From Ornithinimicrobium avium (GTDB lineage: Bacteria; Actinomycetota; Actinomycetes; Actinomycetales; Dermatophilaceae), in the NCBI RefSeq assembly GCF_003351765.1, contig NZ_CP031229.1:2790001-2854000 (forward strand): a DNA stretch of 64,000 nucleotides, in the 5' to 3' direction. This document shows positions 17,599-26,990 of this stretch, in pieces (the first letter of the stretch is position 1; each line of letters opens with the position of its first letter). The position numbers were made by a program, and so were the translations under genes. The notes below the pieces were generated by a model. The model was not told the DNA's origin. It did no database searches and was given only the letters and a program-made list of their open reading frames with translations.

Positions 17599-17728
17599 CG
17601 AGTGCCTTCCTCCCGCCGATGCCACGACTCAGGAGTCGCGCGCCCCAAGCCTAGAAGAGATGTGCCGACGCCCCAAATGGGATTGATACGCTGTCGCTTC
17701 AACTTCCTACCCGGTCAGGGGGACTAGA

Positions 17729-19117
17729 GTGACGCTCGCATCGTTCCTGGACGTCGCGCGCAAGGGCTGGCGCGGCGTGCTGCTAGGTGCGCTCCTCGGC
17801 CTCATCGTAGGCGCCGCGATGAGCCTGCTGCAGCCGGTGCGCTACGCGTCCTCGACGGAGATGTTCGTCTCGACGAGCGTAGGCGACGACGCGGCGGGCC
17901 TGGTGCAAGGCGTGAACTACACCCAGAACCAGGTCCTCACCTACTCGCAGGTGATGACTCAGCCGATCGTGCTGGACCCGGTCATCGAAGAGCTCGGGCT
18001 CCAGAGAGACGCCGCAGACCTCGCGCACGACCTGCGTGCCAACGTCTCCTCGGGAACGGTGCTGCTCGAGCTGACGGCCTACGCACCTTCTGCTCAAGAG
18101 TCAGCGCAACTGGCGAATGCTGTCGCTGAGCAGTTCACCGAAACCATCCAGGAACTGGAGTCCGTCCGGTCGGCCTCGTCCCCCGTCAAGGTCAGCGTGA
18201 CTCGTGCCGCGGCGGTACCAAATGCTCCGATCAGCCCGCAGCCAGGGAGGAACTTGCTGCTCGGAGGACTTGTCGGCGCGCTCCTTGGTCTGGTGATCAC
18301 CGTCACCAGGGTCGTCACGAACACCCGGATCGTGGACGCGTCCTCCCTTCCGCAGCGGGAAGACCTCCCGCCGCTGATCGGGACCATCGGCTACGACAGG
18401 CACGCGGTCAAGCATCCCCTCCTGACGCAGGCAAGTACGCAGCACCCACGCGCCGAAGCGTTCCGCGTGATGCGGACCAACCTGCGCTTCATCGACCCCG
18501 AGAACCCTCCGCAGGTCATTGTCACGACGTCGTCCGTGCCGCACGAGGGCAAGAGCACGACGACCGCCAACCTGGCTCTCGCTCTCGCCGCCGACGGCAG
18601 CAGGGTGCTGCTCATCGAGGCGGACCTGCGCCGTCCGAAGCTCCTGGAGTACATGGGTCTCGTGGGTGAGGTAGGGCTGACGACGGTGCTGATCGGAGAC
18701 GCTGAATTCGACGACGTCGTGCAGCAGCACGGCCAGGAATGGCGCATCGACGTCCTGGGTGCTGGTGAGTTGCCACCGAACCCGAGCGAGCTCCTGGGGT
18801 CGCCGCGCATGGCTGGCCTGCTGACGGAGGTGCGCGACCGGTACGACTTCGTGGTGATCGACGGGCCACCGTTGCTGCCGGTGACAGACGCCGCCGTGCT
18901 CGCGAGCCAGTCCGACGGCACCATCGTGGTCGTTGGGTCGGGGGTGGTCCGCCGTGCACAGTTGCACTCGGCGATGGACGCTCTCCACAGCGTCGGGGCG
19001 CATGTGCTCGGCCTGGTGCTCAACAAGGTCCCGGCTCGCGCTGGGGCGACCAACGGCAACTACTACCATGCCTACGCCCGGGAGCAGGCAGACGAGGACG
19101 TCCTGAGCGCCCGCTGA
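17729..19117 (+). CDS. Wzc/CpsCD-like polysaccharide chain-length and tyrosine-kinase-type ATPase
   Basis: The 462-residue inner-membrane protein fuses a Wzz/CapA-like domain (transmembrane helices near 17-36 and 180-197) to a cytoplasmic BY-kinase ATPase. Lys275 of the Walker A motif HEGKSTTT, Asp299 of Walker A' (EADLRRP) and Asp378 of Walker B (VVIDGPP) are all present. The C-terminus has only three tyrosines (NYYHAY), a poor tyrosine cluster, so autophosphorylation may be limited. It would control chain length and export with the flippase and polymerase encoded nearby. GTG start with AGGGGG 6 bases upstream; a TACGCT box at 17687-17692 may be its -10. Confidence 0.88.
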   Translation: MTLASFLDVARKGWRGVLLGALLGLIVGAAMSLLQPVRYASSTEMFVSTSVGDDAAGLVQGVNYTQNQVLTYSQVMTQPIVLDPVIEELGLQRDAADLAHDLRANVSSGTVLLELTAYAPSAQESAQLANAVAEQFTETIQELESVRSASSPVKVSVTRAAAVPNAPISPQPGRNLLLGGLVGALLGLVITVTRVVTNTRIVDASSLPQREDLPPLIGTIGYDRHAVKHPLLTQASTQHPRAEAFRVMRTNLRFIDPENPPQVIVTTSSVPHEGKSTTTANLALALAADGSRVLLIEADLRRPKLLEYMGLVGEVGLTTVLIGDAEFDDVVQQHGQEWRIDVLGAGELPPNPSELLGSPRMAGLLTEVRDRYDFVVIDGPPLLPVTDAAVLASQSDGTIVVVGSGVVRRAQLHSAMDALHSVGAHVLGLVLNKVPARAGATNGNYYHAYAREQADEDVLSAR

Positions 19118-20227
19118 CTACCCCTTGGCGATGCCGAATCCCGACCGGGCGAGCGCGTCCCACACGACTTCGGCCGTCTCTTCCCCGGCGCGTTGCCAGG
19201 TCATGGTGGCGCCGGCCTCGGTTGCGATGGCCGCACGTTCCGCTTCCTCGGCGCGGACGCAGTTCGTGAGGGCTTCGCACAGGGCGGGGACGTCCCCGTA
19301 ACGGACCACGCCGCAGCGCGGGAACCTCGCCAGGATGCGGTCCTGGTCCGACAGGGAGGTCCCGACGACCGGGACTCCCAGCATCAAGCTCTCCACGGCT
19401 TTGAACGGGAAGCCCATCACCTCGTTACGGGGGTACGCGGGAGACTGCAGGCTGACGCTCGCTGCAGCACCGGCCACGATGGCGTGCGTCCCCTCCTGCG
19501 CGAGGCGTCCGAGGGACGTCAGCAGACCCGCCCGGGCTGCAGCCTCCACCTCGGGGCGCAACTGCCCGTCCCCGATCACGACGAGCTTGAGGCCCTCCGG
19601 CCAGGTGCTGGAGCGGCGGGCATCCAGGAGGAAGCGCACCCCCTGTCGGTCGGCTAGTTCGCCGAAGTAGACGACGTAGGGGGGGTGTTCCGGCGGTCGT
19701 CGGTGTCGCTGGATCTTGGGGAAGGCCCCGTTCTGCACCGATTGCGGATCGGTGTGCCCAGCTCCCTGCCGGTCCGCCCAGCCAGCCAGGCCGGTCGACA
19801 CCGTGGTGATGCGAGTCGCGCCACGCAGCTGCCACCGGGCGAGAGCCTCGAGCAGAGGACGCAGCGGCCGGACGACGGGATGAGCATGAATGACGTCGTC
19901 GACCGGCCCGTTGATCTCGAGGACATAGGGCACGCGCCGGGCGCGCAGGGCGATCATCGGCAGGACGTCGGCGACGTGCCAGCGCAGGTAGGCCGCATCG
20001 GCCCCACGCAACGCGCGGATGAATTGGATCCCGTTGGCGACGAGACGGACCGGCAGGGGGTGCGTCGGGTCCGCCCACGTGCGACGGACGGTCAGTCCGG
20101 CTCGGTCGAGCCCCTCCTCGATCGCCGAGAGGTGGACGAGCGCGGCCGAGCCGCGGCGTGCCGGTTCGGTACTCTGCATGACGATCACCGGCGAAGGCGA
20201 CCGGCGCTCCTGGCGAGACCTGCTCAC
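19118..20227 (-). CDS. GT4-type glycosyltransferase
   Basis: The 369-residue GT-B fold enzyme has a Rossmann-like N-terminal half, a donor-site half, and the EVMGFPFKAVESLMLGVPVV region (about 270-289) containing the conserved Glu of GT4 transferases. Its stop codon abuts the stop of the convergent Wzc-like gene with no spacer. It starts within the last four bases of the upstream membrane-protein gene. Sugar donor and acceptor are unknown; it should act at the cytoplasmic face on a lipid-linked glycan. Confidence 0.85.
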   Translation of the reverse strand: MSRSRQERRSPSPVIVMQSTEPARRGSAALVHLSAIEEGLDRAGLTVRRTWADPTHPLPVRLVANGIQFIRALRGADAAYLRWHVADVLPMIALRARRVPYVLEINGPVDDVIHAHPVVRPLRPLLEALARWQLRGATRITTVSTGLAGWADRQGAGHTDPQSVQNGAFPKIQRHRRPPEHPPYVVYFGELADRQGVRFLLDARRSSTWPEGLKLVVIGDGQLRPEVEAAARAGLLTSLGRLAQEGTHAIVAGAAASVSLQSPAYPRNEVMGFPFKAVESLMLGVPVVGTSLSDQDRILARFPRCGVVRYGDVPALCEALTNCVRAEEAERAAIATEAGATMTWQRAGEETAEVVWDALARSGFGIAKG

Positions 20228-21414
20228 GCGTCTCTGACCCGCGTCGTGGCCGCGCCGGGAGTCCGGTGGACGGTGGGACGACCCTGGATGGAGCGGTCAC
20301 GCCAGAACGGTGAGCGGACGATGGACAGCAGCCCTCTCGCAGCCAGCGGTAGGACGAGGATCGTCGCCATGTCGCGCAGCCGCATCATCGTGCCGTAGTT
20401 GCCCGAGACGAGGGCGAGGCCGAGGAGGATCGAACCCGCCGGGCCGGCTAGCCACAGACCGGGCAGACCGAGGCGGCGGAGTCCGATCAGGGTGAGAACC
20501 AGGATGCCGATGGCAAAGGCCCCGAAAGGCAGGAAGATGAGCCCGAGCGAAGGGACCTCCCAGGGAAACGGACCGCCTAGGACACGCGCGAGCGTGACGA
20601 GGACCTGGCCAGTGACGAAGCCAGACTCGGCGCGTGACTGGTCGTTGCGGATGAGTTCGAGGTCATCGGAGCGCTCCACGGTCTCGGCCAGGACCGCGTT
20701 GAAGAAGAACAACGCTCCAGCTACTACTCCCAGCCCGAGCAGGGCTCCGCGCAGCTTGTTGGCGGAACCGATGAGCAGGACCGGGGCGAGCCCCGCAAGG
20801 ATGAGCAGCACCAGGGTTCCACGTGCCGCGACGAGCAGGCCGCAGAGCGCGAGGAAGCCGACGGAGGCCACGATCGAACCACGGCGGAGGTGGACGAGGC
20901 AGAGCGCGATGCCGGCGCAGATCGTCCACACCAGTCCTTCACGCACGGCGAACGACCCCCAAATCCACCAGCTGGGCATCAGGAAGAGCAGGAGCACGGC
21001 GTACCCCCCGGCCCGCGGGTGGAGAGTTGCCGCGGTGCGGTGGACGAGAAGCACGGTGATTCCCGTGAGGAGCGCGTTCGCCACGATGCCGAGCTGCAGG
21101 TTCGGCTCGATCCAGCGGTACATCCAGGAGAGGAGGACCGGCCAGGCCTGCTTGCTCTCCTGCCAGATGGGGGGATTTCGCCCGTCGGCCAGGGCGAGTG
21201 CCTGCGCGTGGTAAGTCTCCTGGTCGGCGATCGCGAACCAGGACCACAGGACGTTGCTGATCCCCAGCCCCCCGTGGAGGACGAAACTGGCCACGGCGGC
21301 GACCTTCACCCCGAACGGGCCGCGGTAGAAGGTGCAGGCCAGCACCAGCAGTGCCGCGGCCGCCAGCGCGACGGTGAGCACCGCGAAGGTCAGCGCGTTG
21401 GTCGGTTGTGTCAC
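20224..21414 (-). CDS. Polytopic membrane protein, GT-C-like or Wzy-like
   Basis: The 396-residue protein has about ten to eleven predicted membrane helices. An early loop reads ADQETYHAQA (near residues 62-71), which resembles the acidic first-loop motif of GT-C enzymes that use lipid-linked sugars, but the family is not certain. Another reading is the Wzy polymerase of this block, since a flippase and chain-length protein are adjacent and no other polymerase is seen before 37 kb. It overlaps the downstream GT4 gene by four bases and follows the flippase gene by 13 bases. Confidence 0.65.
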   Translation of the reverse strand: MTQPTNALTFAVLTVALAAAALLVLACTFYRGPFGVKVAAVASFVLHGGLGISNVLWSWFAIADQETYHAQALALADGRNPPIWQESKQAWPVLLSWMYRWIEPNLQLGIVANALLTGITVLLVHRTAATLHPRAGGYAVLLLFLMPSWWIWGSFAVREGLVWTICAGIALCLVHLRRGSIVASVGFLALCGLLVAARGTLVLLILAGLAPVLLIGSANKLRGALLGLGVVAGALFFFNAVLAETVERSDDLELIRNDQSRAESGFVTGQVLVTLARVLGGPFPWEVPSLGLIFLPFGAFAIGILVLTLIGLRRLGLPGLWLAGPAGSILLGLALVSGNYGTMMRLRDMATILVLPLAARGLLSIVRSPFWRDRSIQGRPTVHRTPGAATTRVRDA

Positions 21415-21427
21415 AGGGGCTCCACGT

Positions 21428-22729
21428 TCACCAGGCGGTCACGCTCACGCCAAGGCGGCGCTTCAGGTAGAGATGCCCGGCCAGTCTATTGGACGACTGG
21501 GAGACCGCGGTCGCTACGGCCGCTCCGGTGATCCCGCCGATCGGGATGAGCAGGAAGCACAGGACGATGTTGAGAACGACGCTTCCGGCGGTGATCCAGA
21601 GGGCGACGAGCCGGTGGTCCCCGATCGACAGGACTGTCGTGGCGACACCGAGGGCCGCGGTGACCACCTGACCGACGGCTAGGACGACGAGCGCGTCACG
21701 GCCGGCGACGAACTCGGGACCGAACACGCTGAGAAGGAGGTCGCCCCCGAAGACGCACACGACGACGACCGCGAGCGCCAGCGCGGTCAGTGCCCTGGAC
21801 ATGAGACGGCACCGTCGGACGAAATCCTCGGTTGGAAGGCTGCCGGCCTGCCACTCCGCGATCGCGGGCAGGAGCAGCGACATCAGGGCCAGCATCGCGT
21901 AGGTGACGATGTTCATGACGTTCTGCGTCGAACTGTAGACACCGACGGCTTCCGTCGTGGCCAGGAGCTCGATGACGAACCGGTCCAACTGCTGACCCGC
22001 CGCCGTGAGAAGAGCCGTCACCATGTAGATGAAGCCGTGTCCGAGGGAGTCTCGGCCGAGGACGGATGCACCCACGTGCTGCGAGGAGGACGCCGGGTGC
22101 ACAGAGCCGGGGGATACGGCGCGCGTCCGGTAACGCCTGGTCAGGACGAGGGCGCTCATCCCAGCCAGGAGCGCGAGAACACCGAGGGACCCGAGCAGAG
22201 CGGTGTTGACGACCAGGGTGAAGTCCAGGGCCAGGACGAAGCCCATGACGACCAGGAGCCCCACGAACAGAGCGGGACGCAGCACAGACTCGAGCGACGC
22301 GGCCATGACCTGGCGGTGCTCAGAGACGAGGAAGCTGAGGAACAGGGTGGACCAGGCCATGAACATCACGGTGCCGCTGGCCCAGAACAGCTCGGGAACG
22401 ATGTACCAGGCGACCAGCGCGCAGAGCGTGGTGGCAAGTGCCCCTGTGAGGGTCACCACACCCAGCAGCGAACGCAGGTACGCTCCTACGGCTCGGTCGG
22501 CGTCGGCGCGCATCCGCAGCCGGGGTAGCCGCTCGAGGAGGAGGGTGTTCATGCCGAACACCCCCAGGATCCCGCCCAGGTTGGTCAAGGTGAGGAGCAG
22601 GGCATAGACCCCGAGGCCGTACGGACCGTACAGCCGGGCGATGATGATTGAGGCGGCGAGCAGCAGCGCCCCGTACGAGACCCGTGCCGCATAGAGGAGG
22701 CCTCCGCGCAGCAGCGCCCTAGAACCCAT
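21428..22729 (-). CDS. Polysaccharide flippase (Wzx-like, MOP superfamily)
   Basis: The 433-residue protein has about 12 membrane helices and the general pattern of Wzx/RfbX transporters that flip undecaprenyl-linked repeat units across the membrane. The start overlaps the end of the upstream glycosyltransferase gene by 11 bases, so the minus-strand genes from 24.75 to 19.1 kb form one operon of five. It is one of two flippases in the window. Confidence 0.85.
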   Translation of the reverse strand: MGSRALLRGGLLYAARVSYGALLLAASIIIARLYGPYGLGVYALLLTLTNLGGILGVFGMNTLLLERLPRLRMRADADRAVGAYLRSLLGVVTLTGALATTLCALVAWYIVPELFWASGTVMFMAWSTLFLSFLVSEHRQVMAASLESVLRPALFVGLLVVMGFVLALDFTLVVNTALLGSLGVLALLAGMSALVLTRRYRTRAVSPGSVHPASSSQHVGASVLGRDSLGHGFIYMVTALLTAAGQQLDRFVIELLATTEAVGVYSSTQNVMNIVTYAMLALMSLLLPAIAEWQAGSLPTEDFVRRCRLMSRALTALALAVVVVCVFGGDLLLSVFGPEFVAGRDALVVLAVGQVVTAALGVATTVLSIGDHRLVALWITAGSVVLNIVLCFLLIPIGGITGAAVATAVSQSSNRLAGHLYLKRRLGVSVTAW

Positions 22730-23627
22730 TGACGACCCTCAGGATCTGGTCGCGCAAACCGCTGGCTTCGAGGACCGACGACCACCGGAACGTTTCGGGG
22801 TCGGCGTTGCGCAGCGGCATCGCAGCCAGTTCCTCCGGGGTCGGCGGCCGGTCTGGGTCGAGTACCGCGAAGCGGGCATCGTGGTCGGCCTGGAACCGGC
22901 GCACCCAGGGATAGTCGTTCGTCAGGATCTTCAGCCCAAGGGCGGAATACTCCAGGACCTTGGTGGAGGTCTGGTGCTGGTAGGGGGTGACCGGAGGCAC
23001 GTAGTTCAGCCCGTACGTGCAGGTGCGCAGAGCCTCAGGGACGTCGTCTTGCCGGAGCCTTCCTGCGAACGTGACGTTCGGGTATGCCGCGAGGGCGCTG
23101 CGCAGCTGGCTGTCTGGTTCTCCGACCAGCAGGAGACGGAACCCTGACGCAGCGAGCGACGTCAGTGGCCGCACAAGGCCGCGCGCCACGGTCAGGCTGC
23201 CGGCATAGCCCATGTCGTGCTCTTTGCCCCCCACCGGTGAAGTGGCGAAGAAGGCGTCCGAGACGCCCATGTCGCGCAGCACCCAGGGACAGCCGTCCCG
23301 GAAGTCCATGTGCTCCTTGACGAAGCAGGAGAGGAAGCTGCGGAGAACGGGGCGGATCTGGCCGGAGCGTTTGATGCGGTCCTTGAGCGGCGCCCAGGGC
23401 GGAGTCGACAGCGACGAGTAGTCGTGGATGCGGGGGGTCCGTGCACGCCGCCACCGGCCCTCAAAACCCATGACCACGTGGGCCAGGTCCAGCTCGACGC
23501 AATCAAGATCCTCCTTGTCCTCGACGAGGACGTAACGCACGTCAGGATCGTTCGCGAAGTGGTGGACGAGCGCGAAGATCTCTGGCCCGTAGAAGCGGGT
23601 CGGACGCGCGATACCGACACGGATCAT
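22719..23627 (-). CDS. Glycosyltransferase (GT-B fold, CAZy group unassigned)
   Basis: The 302-residue protein has a short N-terminal domain and a C-terminal donor-binding half with the TSTKVLEYSALGLKILTND segment (about 224-242), whose KxxEY pattern is typical of GT1/GT4 glycosyltransferases. The ATG at 23627 has GGAGGAGG directly upstream and gives an ATGA overlap with the preceding gene. Specificity cannot be predicted. Confidence 0.8.
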   Translation of the reverse strand: MIRVGIARPTRFYGPEIFALVHHFANDPDVRYVLVEDKEDLDCVELDLAHVVMGFEGRWRRARTPRIHDYSSLSTPPWAPLKDRIKRSGQIRPVLRSFLSCFVKEHMDFRDGCPWVLRDMGVSDAFFATSPVGGKEHDMGYAGSLTVARGLVRPLTSLAASGFRLLLVGEPDSQLRSALAAYPNVTFAGRLRQDDVPEALRTCTYGLNYVPPVTPYQHQTSTKVLEYSALGLKILTNDYPWVRRFQADHDARFAVLDPDRPPTPEELAAMPLRNADPETFRWSSVLEASGLRDQILRVVNGF

Positions 23628-24751
23628 GCCTCCTCCAGGAGGAAGCGCGCCCAGCAGTCGCGCACCTGCTTCTGATCGAAACGAGCGAGCGCACGCGATC
23701 GTGCCTGCTGGGTCAGCGAGAGGCGACGACCCGGGTCCGCGAGCAGATCGAGGACAGCGTCGACGAACGCGCCGTCGTCGCCCCACGGGACCAGGACTCC
23801 CGTGACGTCGTGCTCGACGGCGTCGACTACACCTGTCACCGCGCAGGAGACCACCGCCAGTCCGCTGAACTGCGCCTCCAGGATGACGTTGGGCATACCT
23901 TCGCGCCGGGTGGGCTGGGCCAGGACGTCGGCGGCCCTGAGCCACGTCTCGACCTCGTCCGAGCGGCTCTCGTGCCGTACGGCGGGGCTGGCTGTGAGGA
24001 GGTCGACGAGACCTTCCTCGGTCGCCGTTCGCGGCTCGGGCTCGCCGATGAGCACCAGCACCGTGTCGGACCGCGTCTCGAGCACCGCGGCGAGTCGCAC
24101 GAGTGCACTCAGGCCCTTGTCGCCGGTCAGACGCCCGACGAAAAGGACCACGTGCTTGTCCGCCGGAAGGCCCAGTCGGCGCCGCACAGCCCGGCTCTCG
24201 TCGGCCGTGGCAGGTCGGAACCGAGAGGGGTCGACGCCGTCGGCAGATCCGTGCGCGATCACCCTCACCCGACGACGAGGCAATGGCGGAAGGAAGGACC
24301 GGAGCGACGCCGCGACCGACGGACTGACGGCGACCGTCTGCGTGGCTCCGGACGCGACCAGCACCTCGAATGCCTGGAAGACGCGTCGACGCCACCCGGT
24401 GAAGCCCTCGTACCGCAGACCATGCACGACGTAGATGCGACGAGGAACGCGGGTCGCGACGGCCGCGAGCATACCCAGCAGTCCGGCTTTGGGTGTGCCC
24501 AGCACGACAGTGTCGGGGCGCAGGCGACGGAGGATGCGGGTCAGGTCTCGGGCGGCCCGAAGGTCAGCCAGCGCAGAGGGCTCGCGGTCGACCGTCCAGG
24601 GCTCGAACGAGGGGAACTCCTCACCGATAGTGCCGTCATCGCCGCAGACCAGGGTGGTGCGAATACCGCGGCTCTCCATGTGCTGCAGATGCCCACGCAG
24701 AAAAGCACGTGCGGTCACAGGACTGGTGACGCACCACAGAACATGCGGCAT
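23624..24751 (-). CDS. GT4-type glycosyltransferase
   Basis: The 375-residue GT4 enzyme starts MPHVLWCVTSP, with a His-Gly (VVHGLRYEG) stretch near 122-130, VLFVGRLTGDKG near 208-219 for the donor domain, and REGMPNVILEAQFSGLAVV (about 297-315) carrying the EX7E-like motif. GGAGGG lies 6 bases before the ATG. It is the first gene of a five-gene minus-strand operon and faces an acyltransferase gene across 174 bases; a TAACGT sequence at 24808-24813 on the minus strand is a weak candidate -10. Confidence 0.87.
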   Translation of the reverse strand: MPHVLWCVTSPVTARAFLRGHLQHMESRGIRTTLVCGDDGTIGEEFPSFEPWTVDREPSALADLRAARDLTRILRRLRPDTVVLGTPKAGLLGMLAAVATRVPRRIYVVHGLRYEGFTGWRRRVFQAFEVLVASGATQTVAVSPSVAASLRSFLPPLPRRRVRVIAHGSADGVDPSRFRPATADESRAVRRRLGLPADKHVVLFVGRLTGDKGLSALVRLAAVLETRSDTVLVLIGEPEPRTATEEGLVDLLTASPAVRHESRSDEVETWLRAADVLAQPTRREGMPNVILEAQFSGLAVVSCAVTGVVDAVEHDVTGVLVPWGDDGAFVDAVLDLLADPGRRLSLTQQARSRALARFDQKQVRDCWARFLLEEA

Positions 24752-24928
24752 GCAGACCCTCCAACCACCCCGGGCGCTAGGCGTCGTCTCGCTTGGTGCG
24801 GCCTCACACGTTAGCATCAGGCCTTCACGGGGTCCTCGGGTGCCACGGTCGCTCGTCGACCGGTTGACGCCCGGTCCGCGGGACGAGCCGTCTCGGGAGC
24901 GCCCACCGGACAGGAGCGGGGAAAGGTG

Positions 24929-26983
24929 ATGGCTGGAGCAACCTTGACCCAGCCCGTGACGGATCGGACTGCCGCGGTGGCCAGACGCCGGAGGGCGGAC
25001 ATCCAGTGGCTCCGGGCGCTGGCGGTGCTCTCGGTCGTGGTGTTCCACGCCGGTGGCGCGGGGATCGCACCAGGCGGATTCGTCGGGGTCGACGTGTTCT
25101 TCGTCATCTCCGGCTACCTCATCCTGCGGGGCGTCGGCCAGGAGCTCGACCGAAATCACCACTTCGACGCTCGTGCGTTCCTGGCGAGGCGGGTGATGCG
25201 CATCCTGCCGATGCTGCTCCTGGTCATCGTGCTGACGGCGCTCGCCTCCTGGCTGATCCTGGGCCCGATCGACGCCTGGACGGCCCTGCAGGACCTGCAG
25301 TCGGCCGCGTTGCACTACGCCAACGTCCATCTCGCGGCCGCCCCCTCGGGCTACTTTGCGGCGGACCAGACATCGCCGGCGCTCCACCTGTGGTCCATCT
25401 CGGTGGAGGAGCAGTTCTACTTCTCCGTCGTGCTCCTGGGACTCTTCATGAGGACGACCACAGCTAAGCCGTGGATCGCGGTGATCGCCGGGATCGTGAT
25501 CGTCTCCTTCGTCCTGTCGGCCACCGACGGGTCCGAGCAGGCCTACTACTGGCCCTGGACGCGCGCTTGGGAGCTCGGCGTCGGAGCGCTCCTCGGGCTG
25601 ACCACCCGCGGACGCGTCCGCCCCTATCCGGCGCTGCTGCGCCACGGGGGACGAGCAGTGGGGGTGGGAATGATCCTTGTGGCCGTCATCCTGTACGACG
25701 CCTCCGTGCGGTTCCCGGGATGGGCAGCTCTCCTGCCGGTGCTCGGCGCGGCCCTGGCTATCCTTGCCGGTAATGGGTCGGACGAACAGCCCTCGGGCGG
25801 TGGCTCCGGGGCGATCGCTCGCCTGACTTCTCCGGGGCTTGTCCTGGGCGACGTTTCCTACTCGCTCTACCTCTGGCACTGGCCGGTCCTGGTGCTCTCC
25901 GCTGCCGCCCTGGGACGGAGCACCATCGGTGGTTCGTCGGCCATCGTGGCCGCCCTCGCCTCGGTCGTGCTCGCGGTCCTCTCGTACCACCTGATCGAAA
26001 GGCCTCTTATGACGAGTCCGGTTCGCAAGACCCAGCCCAGTCTGGTTATCGCTTACGGCGTCGCAGCATTCCTCGTCGTGGCTGCCTTGCTGGCACTGAT
26101 GTGGTCCAGCATCAGGACGAGCGGTTCCGACGCCCCCGAGCCGTCGGGCTCGGTCACGGCGCCGCCGCGAACCGATTGGGTCGTGTCCGTCCCTGCTGAC
26201 GCCGTGCCGGCAGACCTGACTCCGAGCCTGACGGAGGCTTCGTCGGCGCCGGTCTACGACGGGGACTGTCTAGGCGTCATGAACCTGACGGATAAGCCTG
26301 TGTGCTGGGCCGGTGATACCGGCTCGGAACGTGACGTCATCCTCTTCGGGGACTCGCACGCGGCCCACTTTGTGCCGGCGCTGGACACGATCGGCAAGGA
26401 GAGGGGGATGCGCGTGATGCCCATGGTGCTCAACGCTTGCCCATCCTTGCTGATACCCGTGGACCACCTGCCCGACGGCACGGCCAACCCTTACTGCGAC
26501 AAGTGGCGGGAGCACCAGCTGGAGATCCTCGCGGACTCCGATCCGGAGGTCATCATCCTGTCTAACCAGACCCACCTCTACGAAGATCTGACGGCGGATC
26601 CGGACGCCGACCCTGCCCAGCTGCTCGAGGAGGGATTGTCCGGCCTGCTGGACCGTCTGCCGCAGGGAGTTCCTGTCGTGCTCATGAGTGACTCCATCAC
26701 CTGGCCCGAGACGCCCGTCAACTGCCTTGCTGAGCACCTTGACGACGCCACAGCCTGCTCGTTGCCGCGTGATCACGAGCCTCTTTACACCGCAGCGTCC
26801 TATGCCGAGTTCGTGGGGGGTCGTGAGAACGTCCGGGTCGTCGACACCCTCGACCTCACCTGTGCGGATCAGTGCTACGCGCTGACCGACAGCTTGCTCA
26901 TCTACCAGGACACCGACCACTTCAGTCAGGCCTTCGTGAAGTGGCTCACCCCCGCCCTCGAGGGCGCCATCTTCGGGAAGTGA
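24929..26983 (+). CDS. OafA-type acyltransferase with C-terminal SGNH domain
   Basis: The 684-residue inner-membrane protein joins an acyltransferase-3 domain (about ten membrane helices, residues about 20-400) to an extracytoplasmic SGNH domain. RALAVLSVVVFHAGG near 28-42 holds the conserved Arg and His of the family, and GVDVFFVISGYL near 53-64 the second motif. The SGNH part has an intact GDSH block near 474-477 and a DTDHFS block near 661-666, so the Ser/Asp/His set is complete. Such fusions O-acetylate cell-surface glycans. ATG 24929 and GTG 24926 are both possible. The next gene begins after eight bases. Confidence 0.9.
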   Translation: MAGATLTQPVTDRTAAVARRRRADIQWLRALAVLSVVVFHAGGAGIAPGGFVGVDVFFVISGYLILRGVGQELDRNHHFDARAFLARRVMRILPMLLLVIVLTALASWLILGPIDAWTALQDLQSAALHYANVHLAAAPSGYFAADQTSPALHLWSISVEEQFYFSVVLLGLFMRTTTAKPWIAVIAGIVIVSFVLSATDGSEQAYYWPWTRAWELGVGALLGLTTRGRVRPYPALLRHGGRAVGVGMILVAVILYDASVRFPGWAALLPVLGAALAILAGNGSDEQPSGGGSGAIARLTSPGLVLGDVSYSLYLWHWPVLVLSAAALGRSTIGGSSAIVAALASVVLAVLSYHLIERPLMTSPVRKTQPSLVIAYGVAAFLVVAALLALMWSSIRTSGSDAPEPSGSVTAPPRTDWVVSVPADAVPADLTPSLTEASSAPVYDGDCLGVMNLTDKPVCWAGDTGSERDVILFGDSHAAHFVPALDTIGKERGMRVMPMVLNACPSLLIPVDHLPDGTANPYCDKWREHQLEILADSDPEVIILSNQTHLYEDLTADPDADPAQLLEEGLSGLLDRLPQGVPVVLMSDSITWPETPVNCLAEHLDDATACSLPRDHEPLYTAASYAEFVGGRENVRVVDTLDLTCADQCYALTDSLLIYQDTDHFSQAFVKWLTPALEGAIFGK

Positions 26984-26990
26984 TGTGCCA